From NCBI GenBank assembly GCA_900539655.1, contig UQCR01000016.1, forward strand, positions 1-64,000: DNA of 64,000 nucleotides, given 5' to 3'. A program made the position numbers and the translations under genes. The notes under the pieces are model-generated. The model worked only from the letters and a program-made list of their open reading frames with translations, did not search any database and was not told where the DNA came from. Positions 34,601 to 42,914 of this stretch are shown here, piece after piece; position 1 is the stretch's first letter; the number at the start of each line of letters is the position of its first letter. Source of the stretch: an uncultured Robinsoniella sp. (GTDB lineage: Bacteria > Bacillota > Clostridia > Lachnospirales > Lachnospiraceae).

Positions 34601-35993
34601 ATCCTCTGATGATTATAAAAAGCAGATGAGTCAGAATGATGAAGAGATAAAAAAGCAACAAGCCATTGCCAAAGAAGCTTTAGCGAATGCCCAAAAATAC
34701 TCATATGATAATGAATACTATAAACAGTATATGGATACCTACTATGCTGCTGACACTGCTATCAACAATCTGGAAGCTGATAATGAGTCGTTGCAGGATA
34801 CCATGCGGAACGATATCTACTTCCGTGGTTTTGAGCGTGCCCTGGAAGCTGCAAATCATTTACGCAATACCATATCTGGAATCGGAGACTTAATATCCGA
34901 AGATATGATGTATGACGATGATGGAAAGCTGACAGACTTTGGTATCACAAAACTGGCAACCAGCGTAAAAGAGTATGAATCATATATGGGTGACATTCAA
35001 ACTATTCAGCAGAAAATTGCTACAATTCAAGGCTTAAAAGGCGACAAAGGGTATTCTGAAATTGAATATACCGAGGATTTACGTAAAGCGCAGGAAGAAC
35101 TGACAGAGGCTATTAAAAATGGTGGGAATGCAAGAGAAACTATATTAAGCATCATGAAAAGCCAGTCCAAGGCGGAATTAGATGCTATCTTTAAAGTAAT
35201 CGATGCCCGGAACAAATTACTGCAAAAGACAGAGGATTATTATAATTACGACAAGAACATGAAGAAAAGCAGTAAGGAGCTTCAGCAGTTAAAAGCCCAA
35301 GCAGCTGCTCTGGATGGCGTAACGGATGCTGAAAGCCGGGCACAAAAAGCAAGACTGGATGCACAGATCAAAGAGAAAGAAGAAGAAATTGAAGATACCG
35401 TTCACGAGCAGACAATCAAGATTCAGATGGATGGTTTAGACGAGTTAAAGGCTGAATTGCAAGAGGACTACGATAAATACATCAAAGACCTTGCACAAAA
35501 TCTGGACAAGATCACTGACCTAATTAACGGTGCCACCGACATCGTAACTTCCTCTTTTGGAAAAGTCGGTGAAACTATTCAGAAGATGCTGGAAAGTTTG
35601 GGAGTTGATCCTAAAAACTTTGACTGGTCTGGGCTTGGTGGTGCTGCTAAAGGCGGAATAATTGAGAAGATGCATTCAAATGGTGATTCACTGCTTGCAT
35701 CCGTTAATCCGGGTGAAACCATCTTGACACAAGATTTCACAAAGATTCTGCCAGAAGCTTTATTTACGATGAAAGCTTTTCATGCTCGGTTTGCTGATTC
35801 GTTTACTGCTAAGATGCCAAATATAGAACCACGTGAATCAACGATTAACCAGCAGATTGAATGTCACCTAAATGTTCAGGGCGGAAATACCGGAGAAGAC
35901 ACCATAAGAATTATTAAACAACAGTTGCCTATGATAGCTAAATATACTGGAAAAGAATTTGCTAAAGATTTACGTAAGATAGGTCTTAGATAA
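28644..35993 (+). CDS. Tape measure protein, C-terminal exon
   Basis: About 2,449 residues. Joined to exon 1 it gives a 3,219-residue protein reading ...QIHRL-S-LKNIGNVLNAF. It holds a hydrophobic segment near the N-terminus (TTLGVLTGVVAAAGVGFMAY), very long coiled coil, a Gly-rich region with WGLPQNETALINELGQELLVR and NDIIFNHRQT seen in Firmicutes tape measures, a lysine-rich repeat zone (33120-33720), and a C-terminal head GETILTQDF...DLRKIGLR. It sets tail length and is injected or moved at infection. Translation from TTG 28641 alone is unlikely: no ribosome binding site. Confidence 0.88.
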   Translation, partial: SLKNIGNVLNAFKSGSDLTEVAKNIGDLDKAAKAMNSVKGLPKEDKVHALKQAFQGISEESIQAAINLNTVDNVVDKTSTKVGGLKNAFTGLASTIGISTTTLGVLTGVVAAAGVGFMAYSMYQKYIEECVESAKDASDEWTTQNSTLSDQKEKISELRNELNSGNLSEQETYSIKSQILDIQKQIVSTYGEQASGIDLINGNLDKQKALIDQISKSEADRLINENTTGIDKAKKEMEKSDRKYKLGSLGGNNTELNEELKNLVSKYSHKGISFGAQDHNSLKVPIYFEGDAKTADAVINDFATDVKKIQEKYKDDQIDNSWFQEISSSASSALKDNKEILTEYKDLYNQSLMADMFRKGTKDTDPAGILNKYRDAVEKYNEALLKDDENSKAKASADFSKVQESVDGILKSNPEYADIFNEISQALDKSTAKAYEFNEAISGKKKGGKADAIKRNSDRLKDEKLSNIDVEAAFLTDGYQKGEAYILNLATAWGITADSSSEEITQFTDALIKAGIISGKVSSDMAEDAEIIPRKLSELLVDDEGKETSFSKQVGSYEKSLDTLKTAMGKVNAGNISDSELMNLLTEFPELTDTTDDLATAIQNLMGTTADGILGTLDENIKALNEAGKDTSGLEKYRDAIANLKKEASQTDWYSNLTDGIDKAFSSANSGDSYAKLIEYGEKAKKLREEGLVGTDDFKEFAKFISPTGSDGVQNFDENIGKFNRYFTADSNEGVLNFLDDLSNKTDKAGEKLATFDDDAQSWSFNIKDMEQSATDMGMSFDEMLAMFGRLEDYGAHNNFYRSTEEASERLTTLYTEAAEAEKRLAEMEQTGQYETKDENGNAQFTVENQAALDEQRAKVNQYKRDIQETQECLDALINKSADDYNKDYENAKHTYERLQAEKEKILSEDTYGENSEGVAAAIQRDIDQILKDNPKIKISVEAETENPQEPKEEVEKEKAELPVEAKLINPGKLLDGNDPVSLEVHAKETINPLMSGSSNLGLDTNISGVTEKVDEAKEYAESSKSTMKIDADDSKAISKANQTVSTIDAMQATIPVNADTFGVTSSILSALAQPWSINVAANVSGLPSSLGLGAPKIGVADGTAHADGTIPFNDAWAQYAASQGYSFASGTWGLPQNETALINELGQELLVRDGAWHLIPAGARFMQLKKNDIIFNHRQTQELFKNGNITGTGKLIGGSSHANGTVRKVTGASYSTGMGSLQFASGIPNKSSSANTQSTQQNTQATNQNSQAQEDNTEKTKESTSEIDNFATRLSYFSRKTKNIIDSITDYVSSAVKSSRLKRGMTAKENEISANERSYEGYMNAANGVALDESWKQKVRDGDYSIDTIDTSTDEGKKLQENIDKYKKYYEAALNCKDAVSQLRREQQELYTQWANVPIEAYEKKLERLGNDMDVLDAKVQARTNTNTGYLLKRVQTEDKVHLSAKKSTRNKAKSTLNKTTKSNDKIGDKLEKKVKKSKVKSSTKKKITSNIEKGKKVSTKGIKDKKLLSQIEDWNNSVGKKSKDEKAFKKADKTYQKAQGKVDHVKGVSYGYTNKLLDKEVAIQKKQNNTARSTKKKTASIAKKTGHQLDYQKSTTKAGNKLLNDKMSKSQRKSVQKAVKSGKKVSTKGLEGNALKDAKNYNKIVADNKKNKDTTANKLLKSTKLSKSQRSAVEAGKTVSTKGLKGNDLKKAKAYNEAVKKNNEALKAQKTAADNAAKAQAELAQKMGEVANQQMENVKAFYEAKGSYYSTSTDTKSKQRELKIAQGKELTEGDFQSEITAKKTEKDNLTAQKTAMQSQLKSLVDSGKIKVNSEDWYKWTSDIDGVGNAALDAEIALKNLEDSQANLKIEKLGYSLDAINAKNDNDQANLDLKQKQGQLLTGADYKNILDNSSAKEANLIAQNKALAEQKKNLDVNSQKYQEIQNQINSNEAGIQAEKQAREELNHTIENLPTEKLQKELDLLDAQNAQIKSQIDLLKAKGKDLSSDDYKKQMSQNDEEIKKQQAIAKEALANAQKYSYDNEYYKQYMDTYYAADTAINNLEADNESLQDTMRNDIYFRGFERALEAANHLRNTISGIGDLISEDMMYDDDGKLTDFGITKLATSVKEYESYMGDIQTIQQKIATIQGLKGDKGYSEIEYTEDLRKAQEELTEAIKNGGNARETILSIMKSQSKAELDAIFKVIDARNKLLQKTEDYYNYDKNMKKSSKELQQLKAQAAALDGVTDAESRAQKARLDAQIKEKEEEIEDTVHEQTIKIQMDGLDELKAELQEDYDKYIKDLAQNLDKITDLINGATDIVTSSFGKVGETIQKMLESLGVDPKNFDWSGLGGAAKGGIIEKMHSNGDSLLASVNPGETILTQDFTKILPEALFTMKAFHARFADSFTAKMPNIEPRESTINQQIECHLNVQGGNTGEDTIRIIKQQLPMIAKYTGKEFAKDLRKIGLR
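33130..33720 (+). repeat. Lysine-rich repeats within the tape measure gene
   Basis: The block GK-x-VSTKG occurs three times (GKKVSTKG near 33130 and 33513, GKTVSTKG near 33675), each followed by a helical segment ending in N(N/K), and the last two preceded by SKSQR. Copies are diverged at DNA level, so they are protein-level repeats. Confidence 0.6.
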
Positions 35994-36022
35994 ATCTATA
36001 AAAATTGAAAGGAATGTAGATA

Positions 36023-36217
36023 ATGGAAAAAGAATATGTGTTAAGCATAGAATTAAATGATTTAAGTGTACTTACTCCTACTGTCAATATTAATCTACAC
36101 TTACAAGGCGAATTATCAGCTGAAACCCTTGATTCTATAAATAAAGAATTACCTAGTATAAAAAAGATGTTAAAAAATCAAATTCAAGATGGTCTGAAAC
36201 AAATTGGACTACATTGA
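36023..36217 (+). CDS. Small protein resembling the tape measure C-terminus, 64 aa
   Basis: 64 residues, GAAAGGAATG upstream. Its C-terminal half (INLHLQGELSAETLDSINKE ... LKQIGLH) lines up with the last ~45 residues of the tape measure (IECHLNVQGGNTGEDTIR ... LRKIGLR): same His-Leu, the acidic-Thr turn, KELP/QQLP and the final K-IGL. This looks like a duplicated tail-tip domain made as a free protein. It may compete for or supplement the tape measure's contact with the distal tail protein; inference. Confidence 0.6.
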   Translation: MEKEYVLSIELNDLSVLTPTVNINLHLQGELSAETLDSINKELPSIKKMLKNQIQDGLKQIGLH

Positions 36218-36227
36218 CAAATATCAG

Positions 36228-36261
36228 GAAGCTGCTCTGTCAAAGGAGCAGTTTCTATTTT
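36228..36261 (+). terminator. Intrinsic terminator before the distal tail gene
   Basis: AGCTGCTC pairs with GAGCAGTT, loop TGTCAAAG, then TCTATTTT. Confidence 0.65.
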
Positions 36262-36280
36262 AGTAGAAAGGAGGTTCTAG

Positions 36281-37081
36281 ATGGGATATTTTAAATATAA
36301 TGAAAAAACCAGTGCTACTCTTCTATCCGTTCCTCTGATCTTATGTTTCTTCGATTATCCGGAAGAACTTACAGGATTTGCCCGGGAAACGGTAAAAGGA
36401 GAAACTACGATTAATCGTAGCGTTCCCAACCAATATGGCACAAGGTTTACTGACACGCCCAACCTAGAGTTCGCACTAATTAAAGAAGACCAAACAGAAT
36501 TCACAGATGATGAGCAGCGTAAAGTAAACAGATGGCTTACCTCTCCCAAACTTCCGAAGTGGTTAGAGTTTACCCGTTCAGATAATGAAACTACTATGTA
36601 CCGTGGAACATTTACCGATGTCCGTTGGAAATTAGTTGGAGGTATCATTGGTGCTGTATGCCAGTTTGAGTGTGATTCACCATATGTATGGAAAAGTTAT
36701 GAAGAGCACTTTACTGCTTCGGGAACACATACAATCTATATAGACTCTGATGAAACTGAGGAATATGTTTACCCTGTGATGACGGTTAAAACAGAAACAA
36801 CTACTGACATAGTAATTAAGAATCTAACTGACAACGAAAACACAATGAAAATTCATACTTACGCTAAACTTCCGATGACTTTCGACTGCAAATTATGCAT
36901 TCCAACTGATGCTACAACACACGGTATTATTTCCTACAAAGATTTAGGCTGGGAGGATGTCGGAAATATTTACTGGCTAAGGTTACTGCCAGGAGAAAAT
37001 GTAATTCAGATAACGGGTGATGCAGATGTAAAAATCACATATAAGTGCCCACAGAAAAAGGCTGGTGGTTTCCTATGTTAG
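36281..37081 (+). CDS. Distal tail protein (Dit-like)
   Basis: 266 residues with GGAGG upstream. N-terminal ~130 residues: beta-rich with LTGFARETVKGETTINRSVPNQYG and WLTSPKLPKWLEF, typical of Dit proteins that begin the tail tip. The C-terminal part is a galectin-like beta domain ending in a short basic tail. It follows the tape measure and precedes Tal, the canonical order. It forms a hexameric hub between tail tube and baseplate. Overlaps the next gene by 7 nt. Confidence 0.82.
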   Translation: MGYFKYNEKTSATLLSVPLILCFFDYPEELTGFARETVKGETTINRSVPNQYGTRFTDTPNLEFALIKEDQTEFTDDEQRKVNRWLTSPKLPKWLEFTRSDNETTMYRGTFTDVRWKLVGGIIGAVCQFECDSPYVWKSYEEHFTASGTHTIYIDSDETEEYVYPVMTVKTETTTDIVIKNLTDNENTMKIHTYAKLPMTFDCKLCIPTDATTHGIISYKDLGWEDVGNIYWLRLLPGENVIQITGDADVKITYKCPQKKAGGFLC

Positions 37082-40000
37082 AAAGTGGAAAACGTATTTA
37101 TTTATGTCAGCCTGGAAACAAATTAATGACGCAATTAAACGGTGTCCAGATCGATACCGTTCAATGCTCGGAGCACTTAAAAGATTTCTGGGAACTCAGC
37201 TTTGTAGTTGACCGTTATATCGCCACAGATGAAGGAGCAGAGATTTTATCCAATGGATATGAGGATCTGGGTGTTTACATGGAATTGTACCTGGAGGATA
37301 TTGGTTACTTCCAGATGCAGGAACCGGTAACAAGCAATGATGGATTTCAGGAAACAAAGTCAATCCAGGCTTATGATATTTCAAAAGAATTCCAGGATAA
37401 AGCCCTGACAGGTATTTTAATTAATAAAGGTACCACAGATTCATTGGAGTATTTAGCTAAAAACAATGTTGATGAACTTGGATTCGCCAAGAAATATATT
37501 ATTCTGTACCGAAGCGATAACCCCGAATTGTCCCTGTTGCATCTTATGTTAGAGAAAATGCCTGGATGGAAAGTAGGGTTTGTTTCCGAAATCCTAAAAG
37601 ACAATGAAGCGAAACGGATGTCTGTAGAGGCGGACAACACCAATATTTATGCCTTTCTTACTTCTGTAGTCGCTCCAAAATTAGACCTTATCTTCCGTTT
37701 CGATATTTTAAACAAAACGATAAATGTTTACGACAAGGAAGAGATCGGGAAAGACACAACTGTATTTATTGGATACCGTAATCTGGCAAAAGCTGTTGAC
37801 ATAAATTGTGATGAGGACAGCGTATTTACCCAGTTCACAGTAACTGGTGATGATGACCTGGATATCCGGGCTGTAAATTTTAATGATAGATGGATTCAAG
37901 ACCTGTCTTTCTTTATGAACGAAAAATACATGTCATCCGAGCTGATAGAGAAATTAAAAGCCTGGATTGCACATCGTGAGAAGAAACGTCCAGACTTCAT
38001 TGAACTGTCTACTAAGGGCGCGGATCTTGAGTCGAAGATACAAGACATTACTCATAGATCGCCGAATGATGGATGTAATTGGGAACAGTGGGATGACATG
38101 ACAGAAGAACTGCTGAATAAGAACATGAAGTACTACGATGCTCTTCTAACTAGTCTTCAGGTTAGTGTCGATCCTGATCCTCAGTATACTAATCCAACAG
38201 ACGGTACAGATCCTGAATATATTCCCTGGAAAAAAATAGATGGCACTATTGATCATGAACGTTACTTGGCTCTTCTATATAATAAGGCAAATGGATATGG
38301 CGGCTACTACACTTACATCCAGATTAAGGATTATATTCTTCCAAACATTCAGATTGCAATAGATAATCTAATGATCCCAGACAAAGAGGATAAACACGAC
38401 TACAACAAAGAGTTTGAAACAAACTGGGATTTATATGGTGTTGAATTATTAAAACCAAAGAAAGAATTCTATGAAAATGAGTTAAAAGATTTTGCTGAAT
38501 ATGAGAAACCCTGGTCTGATCTTACTGACGAGGAAAAGACTAAATACCCAAACGAAGATTCTTATAATAGGATGCATGACAAGTATGTAGAATATAGTGG
38601 TTATCTTGGCAGTGAAACCACCCAAGGTACTCTCCTATTCAAACTAAAACAACTGACCGATGAAATTGAGGTTTTAAAAACAGAACAAAAAGGCATAACA
38701 GATCAAAAAACTGCCATGATTGAGGACGTTTCTATTAAAAATGAAAAATGGAAGCCGTCTGATGACGAGTATATCATCTTCAATACCTTAATTCACGATC
38801 AAACATACTCAAATTCCAATATAGTCTCTACATCAATCGATTCTACCCTTGATACCATAAAAGTGCAGGAAACACTGTATCAGGATGCGATTGACAAAAT
38901 CTCAGAGCTTAGTCAACCCCAATACACCTTTACAACTGAAATGGACAATCTGCTACGCCTGGAAGAATTTAAATGCTGGCGCAGTTCTTTTGTGCTGGGG
39001 AATTTTGTAAGACTTGGCATCCGGGATGACTATTCTGTTAAGTTGAGATTAATCGGCAGGACATGGAACCCCTGTGCAATTACTCCAGATTTAACTGTAG
39101 AGTTTTCAAACATGATTACAAGCAGATCGGGCAGGAATGATTTAACTCAGATTCTGCAGAACGAAAATGAACGGGGAGCTTCTGGTGGCGGGGTTGCTCT
39201 TGGAACAGGCAATTCAAAGGACGACAAAGAATATCTTACAACCTTGCTACAGAAAATGATTTCCAATAACCTGTTTAACAATGCTGTAACGAACATTACC
39301 GGAAATCTGCAGGTTCCCTCTGCCACGATTCAAAAATTAGTAGGGGAATATCTACGGTATGCAAAAATAGACGTTGGACAGATCAATGGGGATGAAGCAA
39401 GTTTCAACAAATTCTTTAGCGAATATATTGATGCTGACTATATAGCAGCACGAATTGTAATAGGAGATATCGCAGACTTCAAAGAAATTAAAGGTGATCT
39501 TGCACTTTTAAAAAGGGTAGTTACGGGTCAGATCATTGGTGATGAGGGTATCTTCCTTGAGCTAACAACGGGGAACACTCATATATCAGAAGCAGTTATT
39601 AAAGAGTTAATAGCATCTAAAATATCCGTAGCTGATCTTATGACACATGCAGCCTCAGCAGAAATAATCACGCTCATCTCTTCTATTACTGGGCAGCCCT
39701 CAATAGCTTTTGCGAATGGGACACAACAATTTTACGATGACAAAGGCAATATCCGTGTTCAGATTGGACAGGATGCAAATGGTGAGTTTAATTTTATTGT
39801 CCGTGGTTCAGATGGAAAAACAGCGCTTTTTGATGAGAATGGAATAACGACAGAAGGTATCCAGGATGGACTTATTAAGAATGACATGCTTGGTGATAAT
39901 CAAATCTCAAAAAATAAACTCAATTTCCCAATCGTTAAAACCGATGAAAATGGAAAAGTATCCATCACAGAAATCTTAGATGGCAGCGGAAATCAATTTG

Positions 40001-40374
40001 GGGTTAAGTACCAAGAGTTCCAGGATACAATTACTTCCACAACAACTAACTTAGATAAAAAAATCGAGGACAACCTCCAGTATAAATTAGAAGTGTCCAG
40101 TTCCAATGGAAATATATTTACGAACGGTCAAATCGATACCTATCTAATCGTCACACTTTACCGTGGAAATAACGATGTTACAAATGATTACCCTGATTCC
40201 CACTTCATCTGGTCTAGACAGAGTTCAGACCCAGACCTTGATGATTATTGGAATTCACAGCACACAGCTGGTTCTAGAACCTTACATATTACAAGAGAAG
40301 ATATCTTTAAAAAAGCACAATTCCGCTGTTCTTTTATCTTGGACGACGAAGTAGCTGCTACAACAACATCCTAA
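37075..40374 (+). CDS. Tail-associated protein (Tal/gp27-like tail tip)
   Basis: ATG at 37075 overlaps the Dit stop; an in-frame ATG at 37045 lies inside Dit and is less likely. About 1,100 residues. The N-terminal ~330 residues fit the Tal hub (MLESGKRIYLCQPGNKLMTQLN, then IQAYDISKEFQDKAL). A long helical and charged middle follows, then a repeated beta-helix-like zone (GDEASFNKFFSEYIDADYIAARIVIGDIADFKE) and a C-terminal region near 980-1100. Tal closes the tube and often carries a host-wall enzyme; no clear peptidase motif was seen. Confidence 0.78.
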   Translation: MLESGKRIYLCQPGNKLMTQLNGVQIDTVQCSEHLKDFWELSFVVDRYIATDEGAEILSNGYEDLGVYMELYLEDIGYFQMQEPVTSNDGFQETKSIQAYDISKEFQDKALTGILINKGTTDSLEYLAKNNVDELGFAKKYIILYRSDNPELSLLHLMLEKMPGWKVGFVSEILKDNEAKRMSVEADNTNIYAFLTSVVAPKLDLIFRFDILNKTINVYDKEEIGKDTTVFIGYRNLAKAVDINCDEDSVFTQFTVTGDDDLDIRAVNFNDRWIQDLSFFMNEKYMSSELIEKLKAWIAHREKKRPDFIELSTKGADLESKIQDITHRSPNDGCNWEQWDDMTEELLNKNMKYYDALLTSLQVSVDPDPQYTNPTDGTDPEYIPWKKIDGTIDHERYLALLYNKANGYGGYYTYIQIKDYILPNIQIAIDNLMIPDKEDKHDYNKEFETNWDLYGVELLKPKKEFYENELKDFAEYEKPWSDLTDEEKTKYPNEDSYNRMHDKYVEYSGYLGSETTQGTLLFKLKQLTDEIEVLKTEQKGITDQKTAMIEDVSIKNEKWKPSDDEYIIFNTLIHDQTYSNSNIVSTSIDSTLDTIKVQETLYQDAIDKISELSQPQYTFTTEMDNLLRLEEFKCWRSSFVLGNFVRLGIRDDYSVKLRLIGRTWNPCAITPDLTVEFSNMITSRSGRNDLTQILQNENERGASGGGVALGTGNSKDDKEYLTTLLQKMISNNLFNNAVTNITGNLQVPSATIQKLVGEYLRYAKIDVGQINGDEASFNKFFSEYIDADYIAARIVIGDIADFKEIKGDLALLKRVVTGQIIGDEGIFLELTTGNTHISEAVIKELIASKISVADLMTHAASAEIITLISSITGQPSIAFANGTQQFYDDKGNIRVQIGQDANGEFNFIVRGSDGKTALFDENGITTEGIQDGLIKNDMLGDNQISKNKLNFPIVKTDENGKVSITEILDGSGNQFGVKYQEFQDTITSTTTNLDKKIEDNLQYKLEVSSSNGNIFTNGQIDTYLIVTLYRGNNDVTNDYPDSHFIWSRQSSDPDLDDYWNSQHTAGSRTLHITREDIFKKAQFRCSFILDDEVAATTTS

Positions 40375-40390
40375 GGAGGTTTAACAATAA

Positions 40391-42838
40391 ATGTCTATTA
40401 AAGCAAGCAATCAAATAACGGTTGTTGATATTGAAGATGTGGGCAGGCTGAGTGTTTATTTAAACAGTAACCTGCCACTTTCCTGTATCTACGATCCAAA
40501 TTTAAACTCTACAGTTCCAAGTTGGCAGACAACAAATCTAAAGCTGACACCCGTGATCTACCTAAATGATAAGGCATTGGCTTTAAACGCATCTGGTCTG
40601 GCACTTACATGGAAACGAAGAGAAGGCTCCAGCTCAGAAGGAAATTTAACTGCTGGTGAAACGGTATCTGGCGGCATCCTAACTGTAAATCAAAATAAGC
40701 TGAGTGCGGTTTCCAGCGGACTGTTGAGTTATATCTGCTATGTTTCCTATAAAGATCCTGATTCTGGAGTAACCGTCAATGCACAAAGTCTGCTGTCATT
40801 TTCACTGCTGCAGAACGCTGTTGAACTACATTACTGTTCTATTGATGGGGCAAATGTATTTCTTTACAACTCTGCTGGTAATCTTATGGGCGACAGCCAA
40901 ATTACCCTTACGGCTAACCTGAGCAATGTCACGATCACAAACTGGCAGTATAAAAAAGCAGATGGAACCTTTGCCGTATATCCGACAACTTCTGATAACC
41001 AGACTGTATCTGGCTCAACCTTAATTGTAAAACCGGCACACACTATATTTTTCAACGATATTGCGGTAATTAAACTGTTAACAAATGATGTGGATGTATA
41101 TGACACGATCACAATCGCCAAACTGCGTGACGGAAGTCATTCTGTTATCGGGGCGCTAAACAATGACAGCCATACACTTCCCGCAAATAGTTCTGGCACT
41201 GTTACTTCTTATGCCGGGGCTGAATCTACGCTGTCCATTTATGAAAATGGTTCTGACATTACCAGCACATTCAGCATCACAGCCACTCCGTCTTCCGGGG
41301 TTACGGGAACCCAGTCTGCTGACAAAAAAACATATACCGTCACTGGAATGACCGCAGATACCGGATATGTTGATTTTGTTGCAACGAGAGCCGGGTATGC
41401 CACCATAACAAAAAGATTCGCACTCTCAAGAGTAAAAGGCGGTGCAAGCGGTTCTACAGCACGTGTTTATTTTCTGGATTCAGACACTCTGGTCTTAAAC
41501 AAAAACATCAGCAATGTATTTACTCCCAGCAATGTAACGTTTAGTTCCTTTTACAGGGATGGGACAAGTGCAAACCGCACCGCTTATTCTGGACGGTTCA
41601 TTATTGCCGAATCCACAGATGGAACCACATTTACTAATAAATATACTTCAAGCGCAGATGAAGCTGCAAAAACATATTCTCCATCAGCTACAAACATTGC
41701 TGCTGTCAAATGTACCCTTTACGCTTCAGGCGGAGTCACCAATGCTTTGGACACGCAGACCGTCATGGTTGCAAAAGACGGCGCTACCGGTGCAACTGGC
41801 GCAGGCGGAATCTCTGTTGTAGTTGGAAATGAAAACCAGGGCATTTCATGCAATAGTTCTGGAAACGTATCACCCGCCACAGACGTTACAATCCCATTTT
41901 ACGGATATCAGGGAACAGCCAGAGTTGCCTGTTCTGTTACCGCTGGTACTCTTCCATCGGGTGTTACTGTCAAATCAAATACCGCTGCAACAGCTTCTGC
42001 TGCCGGTACTCTGGTTCTGGCATTTGCGGTCAATTCCACTTTAGGAGACAGTGCAGTGATGTCTGGAACAGTCGACCTCACATTCAGCTGTGGCGGACAG
42101 AGCATTGTGAAAAAGTTTTCCTGGCAAAAGAACAAGGCTGCTGTAAACGGCACAAATTCCGTATTGTTTGAACTTATTTCCCCGGCTGGCAATGTAATTG
42201 TCAATTCAGCGAACAACGTCAGTCTGGAAACGATCATGTACTCCGGGACATCTGTGGTAACACCAACTGCATTTGTATGGAAAAAATATGCATCCGGTGC
42301 CTGGACAGTGATATCCGGACAGACAGCATCCAAGTTAACCGTAACACCTGCAATGGTAGACGGATCGGCTTCATTCAGCTGTACCGGAACATACGATGGC
42401 AAGACTTATACGGCATATGCAACTGTTATTGATAAACAGGATAATTTTGACGTTGATGTAATCTGTACACTTGGCACTCAAATTAAAAACGGAATGGGAT
42501 CAGGTGTTATTTACTACAGGCTTTACCAAAATGGCTCAGAGGTTGATGCCCTTAAAAGCACGAACTTCTCTTCCACTGCCCCATCTTCACCAGCAACAGG
42601 AGCTTTTTACTATCACATTGACATAACCAACAAAACCGTAACATTAAAGAAATATAACGGCACCGCCTGGGCAGATGCTTCTGGCGCAGATTTGCCGACT
42701 GGAACATACAAGACATACCGGCTGGATAAAAACTCTCTGCCAATGGATGACGGAAGCGTATGGAAAACAGGAAAAGTAGTTTATATTGATGGCTCTATGA
42801 TAGACAGTAAATGTACATTTGTCGTAGAAGTCGAATAG
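40391..42838 (+). CDS. Baseplate protein with repeated Ig-like domains (BppU-type N-terminus)
   Basis: 815 residues; AAGGAGG upstream. The N-terminus SIKASNQITVVDIEDVG is shared in style with the next large protein. The rest is Ser/Thr/Val-rich beta sandwich repeats, with a short collagen-like GATGATGAGG stretch near 480, and a C-terminal domain near 690-815. No enzymatic motif. Likely a baseplate upper or receptor-binding component decorating the tail tip. Confidence 0.65.
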   Translation: MSIKASNQITVVDIEDVGRLSVYLNSNLPLSCIYDPNLNSTVPSWQTTNLKLTPVIYLNDKALALNASGLALTWKRREGSSSEGNLTAGETVSGGILTVNQNKLSAVSSGLLSYICYVSYKDPDSGVTVNAQSLLSFSLLQNAVELHYCSIDGANVFLYNSAGNLMGDSQITLTANLSNVTITNWQYKKADGTFAVYPTTSDNQTVSGSTLIVKPAHTIFFNDIAVIKLLTNDVDVYDTITIAKLRDGSHSVIGALNNDSHTLPANSSGTVTSYAGAESTLSIYENGSDITSTFSITATPSSGVTGTQSADKKTYTVTGMTADTGYVDFVATRAGYATITKRFALSRVKGGASGSTARVYFLDSDTLVLNKNISNVFTPSNVTFSSFYRDGTSANRTAYSGRFIIAESTDGTTFTNKYTSSADEAAKTYSPSATNIAAVKCTLYASGGVTNALDTQTVMVAKDGATGATGAGGISVVVGNENQGISCNSSGNVSPATDVTIPFYGYQGTARVACSVTAGTLPSGVTVKSNTAATASAAGTLVLAFAVNSTLGDSAVMSGTVDLTFSCGGQSIVKKFSWQKNKAAVNGTNSVLFELISPAGNVIVNSANNVSLETIMYSGTSVVTPTAFVWKKYASGAWTVISGQTASKLTVTPAMVDGSASFSCTGTYDGKTYTAYATVIDKQDNFDVDVICTLGTQIKNGMGSGVIYYRLYQNGSEVDALKSTNFSSTAPSSPATGAFYYHIDITNKTVTLKKYNGTAWADASGADLPTGTYKTYRLDKNSLPMDDGSVWKTGKVVYIDGSMIDSKCTFVVEVE

Positions 42839-42841
42839 ATA

Positions 42842-42872
42842 AACAAGGTCTTTCAGTGCCTTGTTATTTTTA
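42842..42872 (+). terminator. Intrinsic terminator between the two baseplate genes
   Basis: AACAAGG (42842-42848) pairs with CCTTGTT (42859-42865), then ATTTTTAT. Confidence 0.75.
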
Positions 42873-42914
42873 TGCCTATATAAGAATACGAGGCACAGGA
42901 AGGAGAAATAAAAA

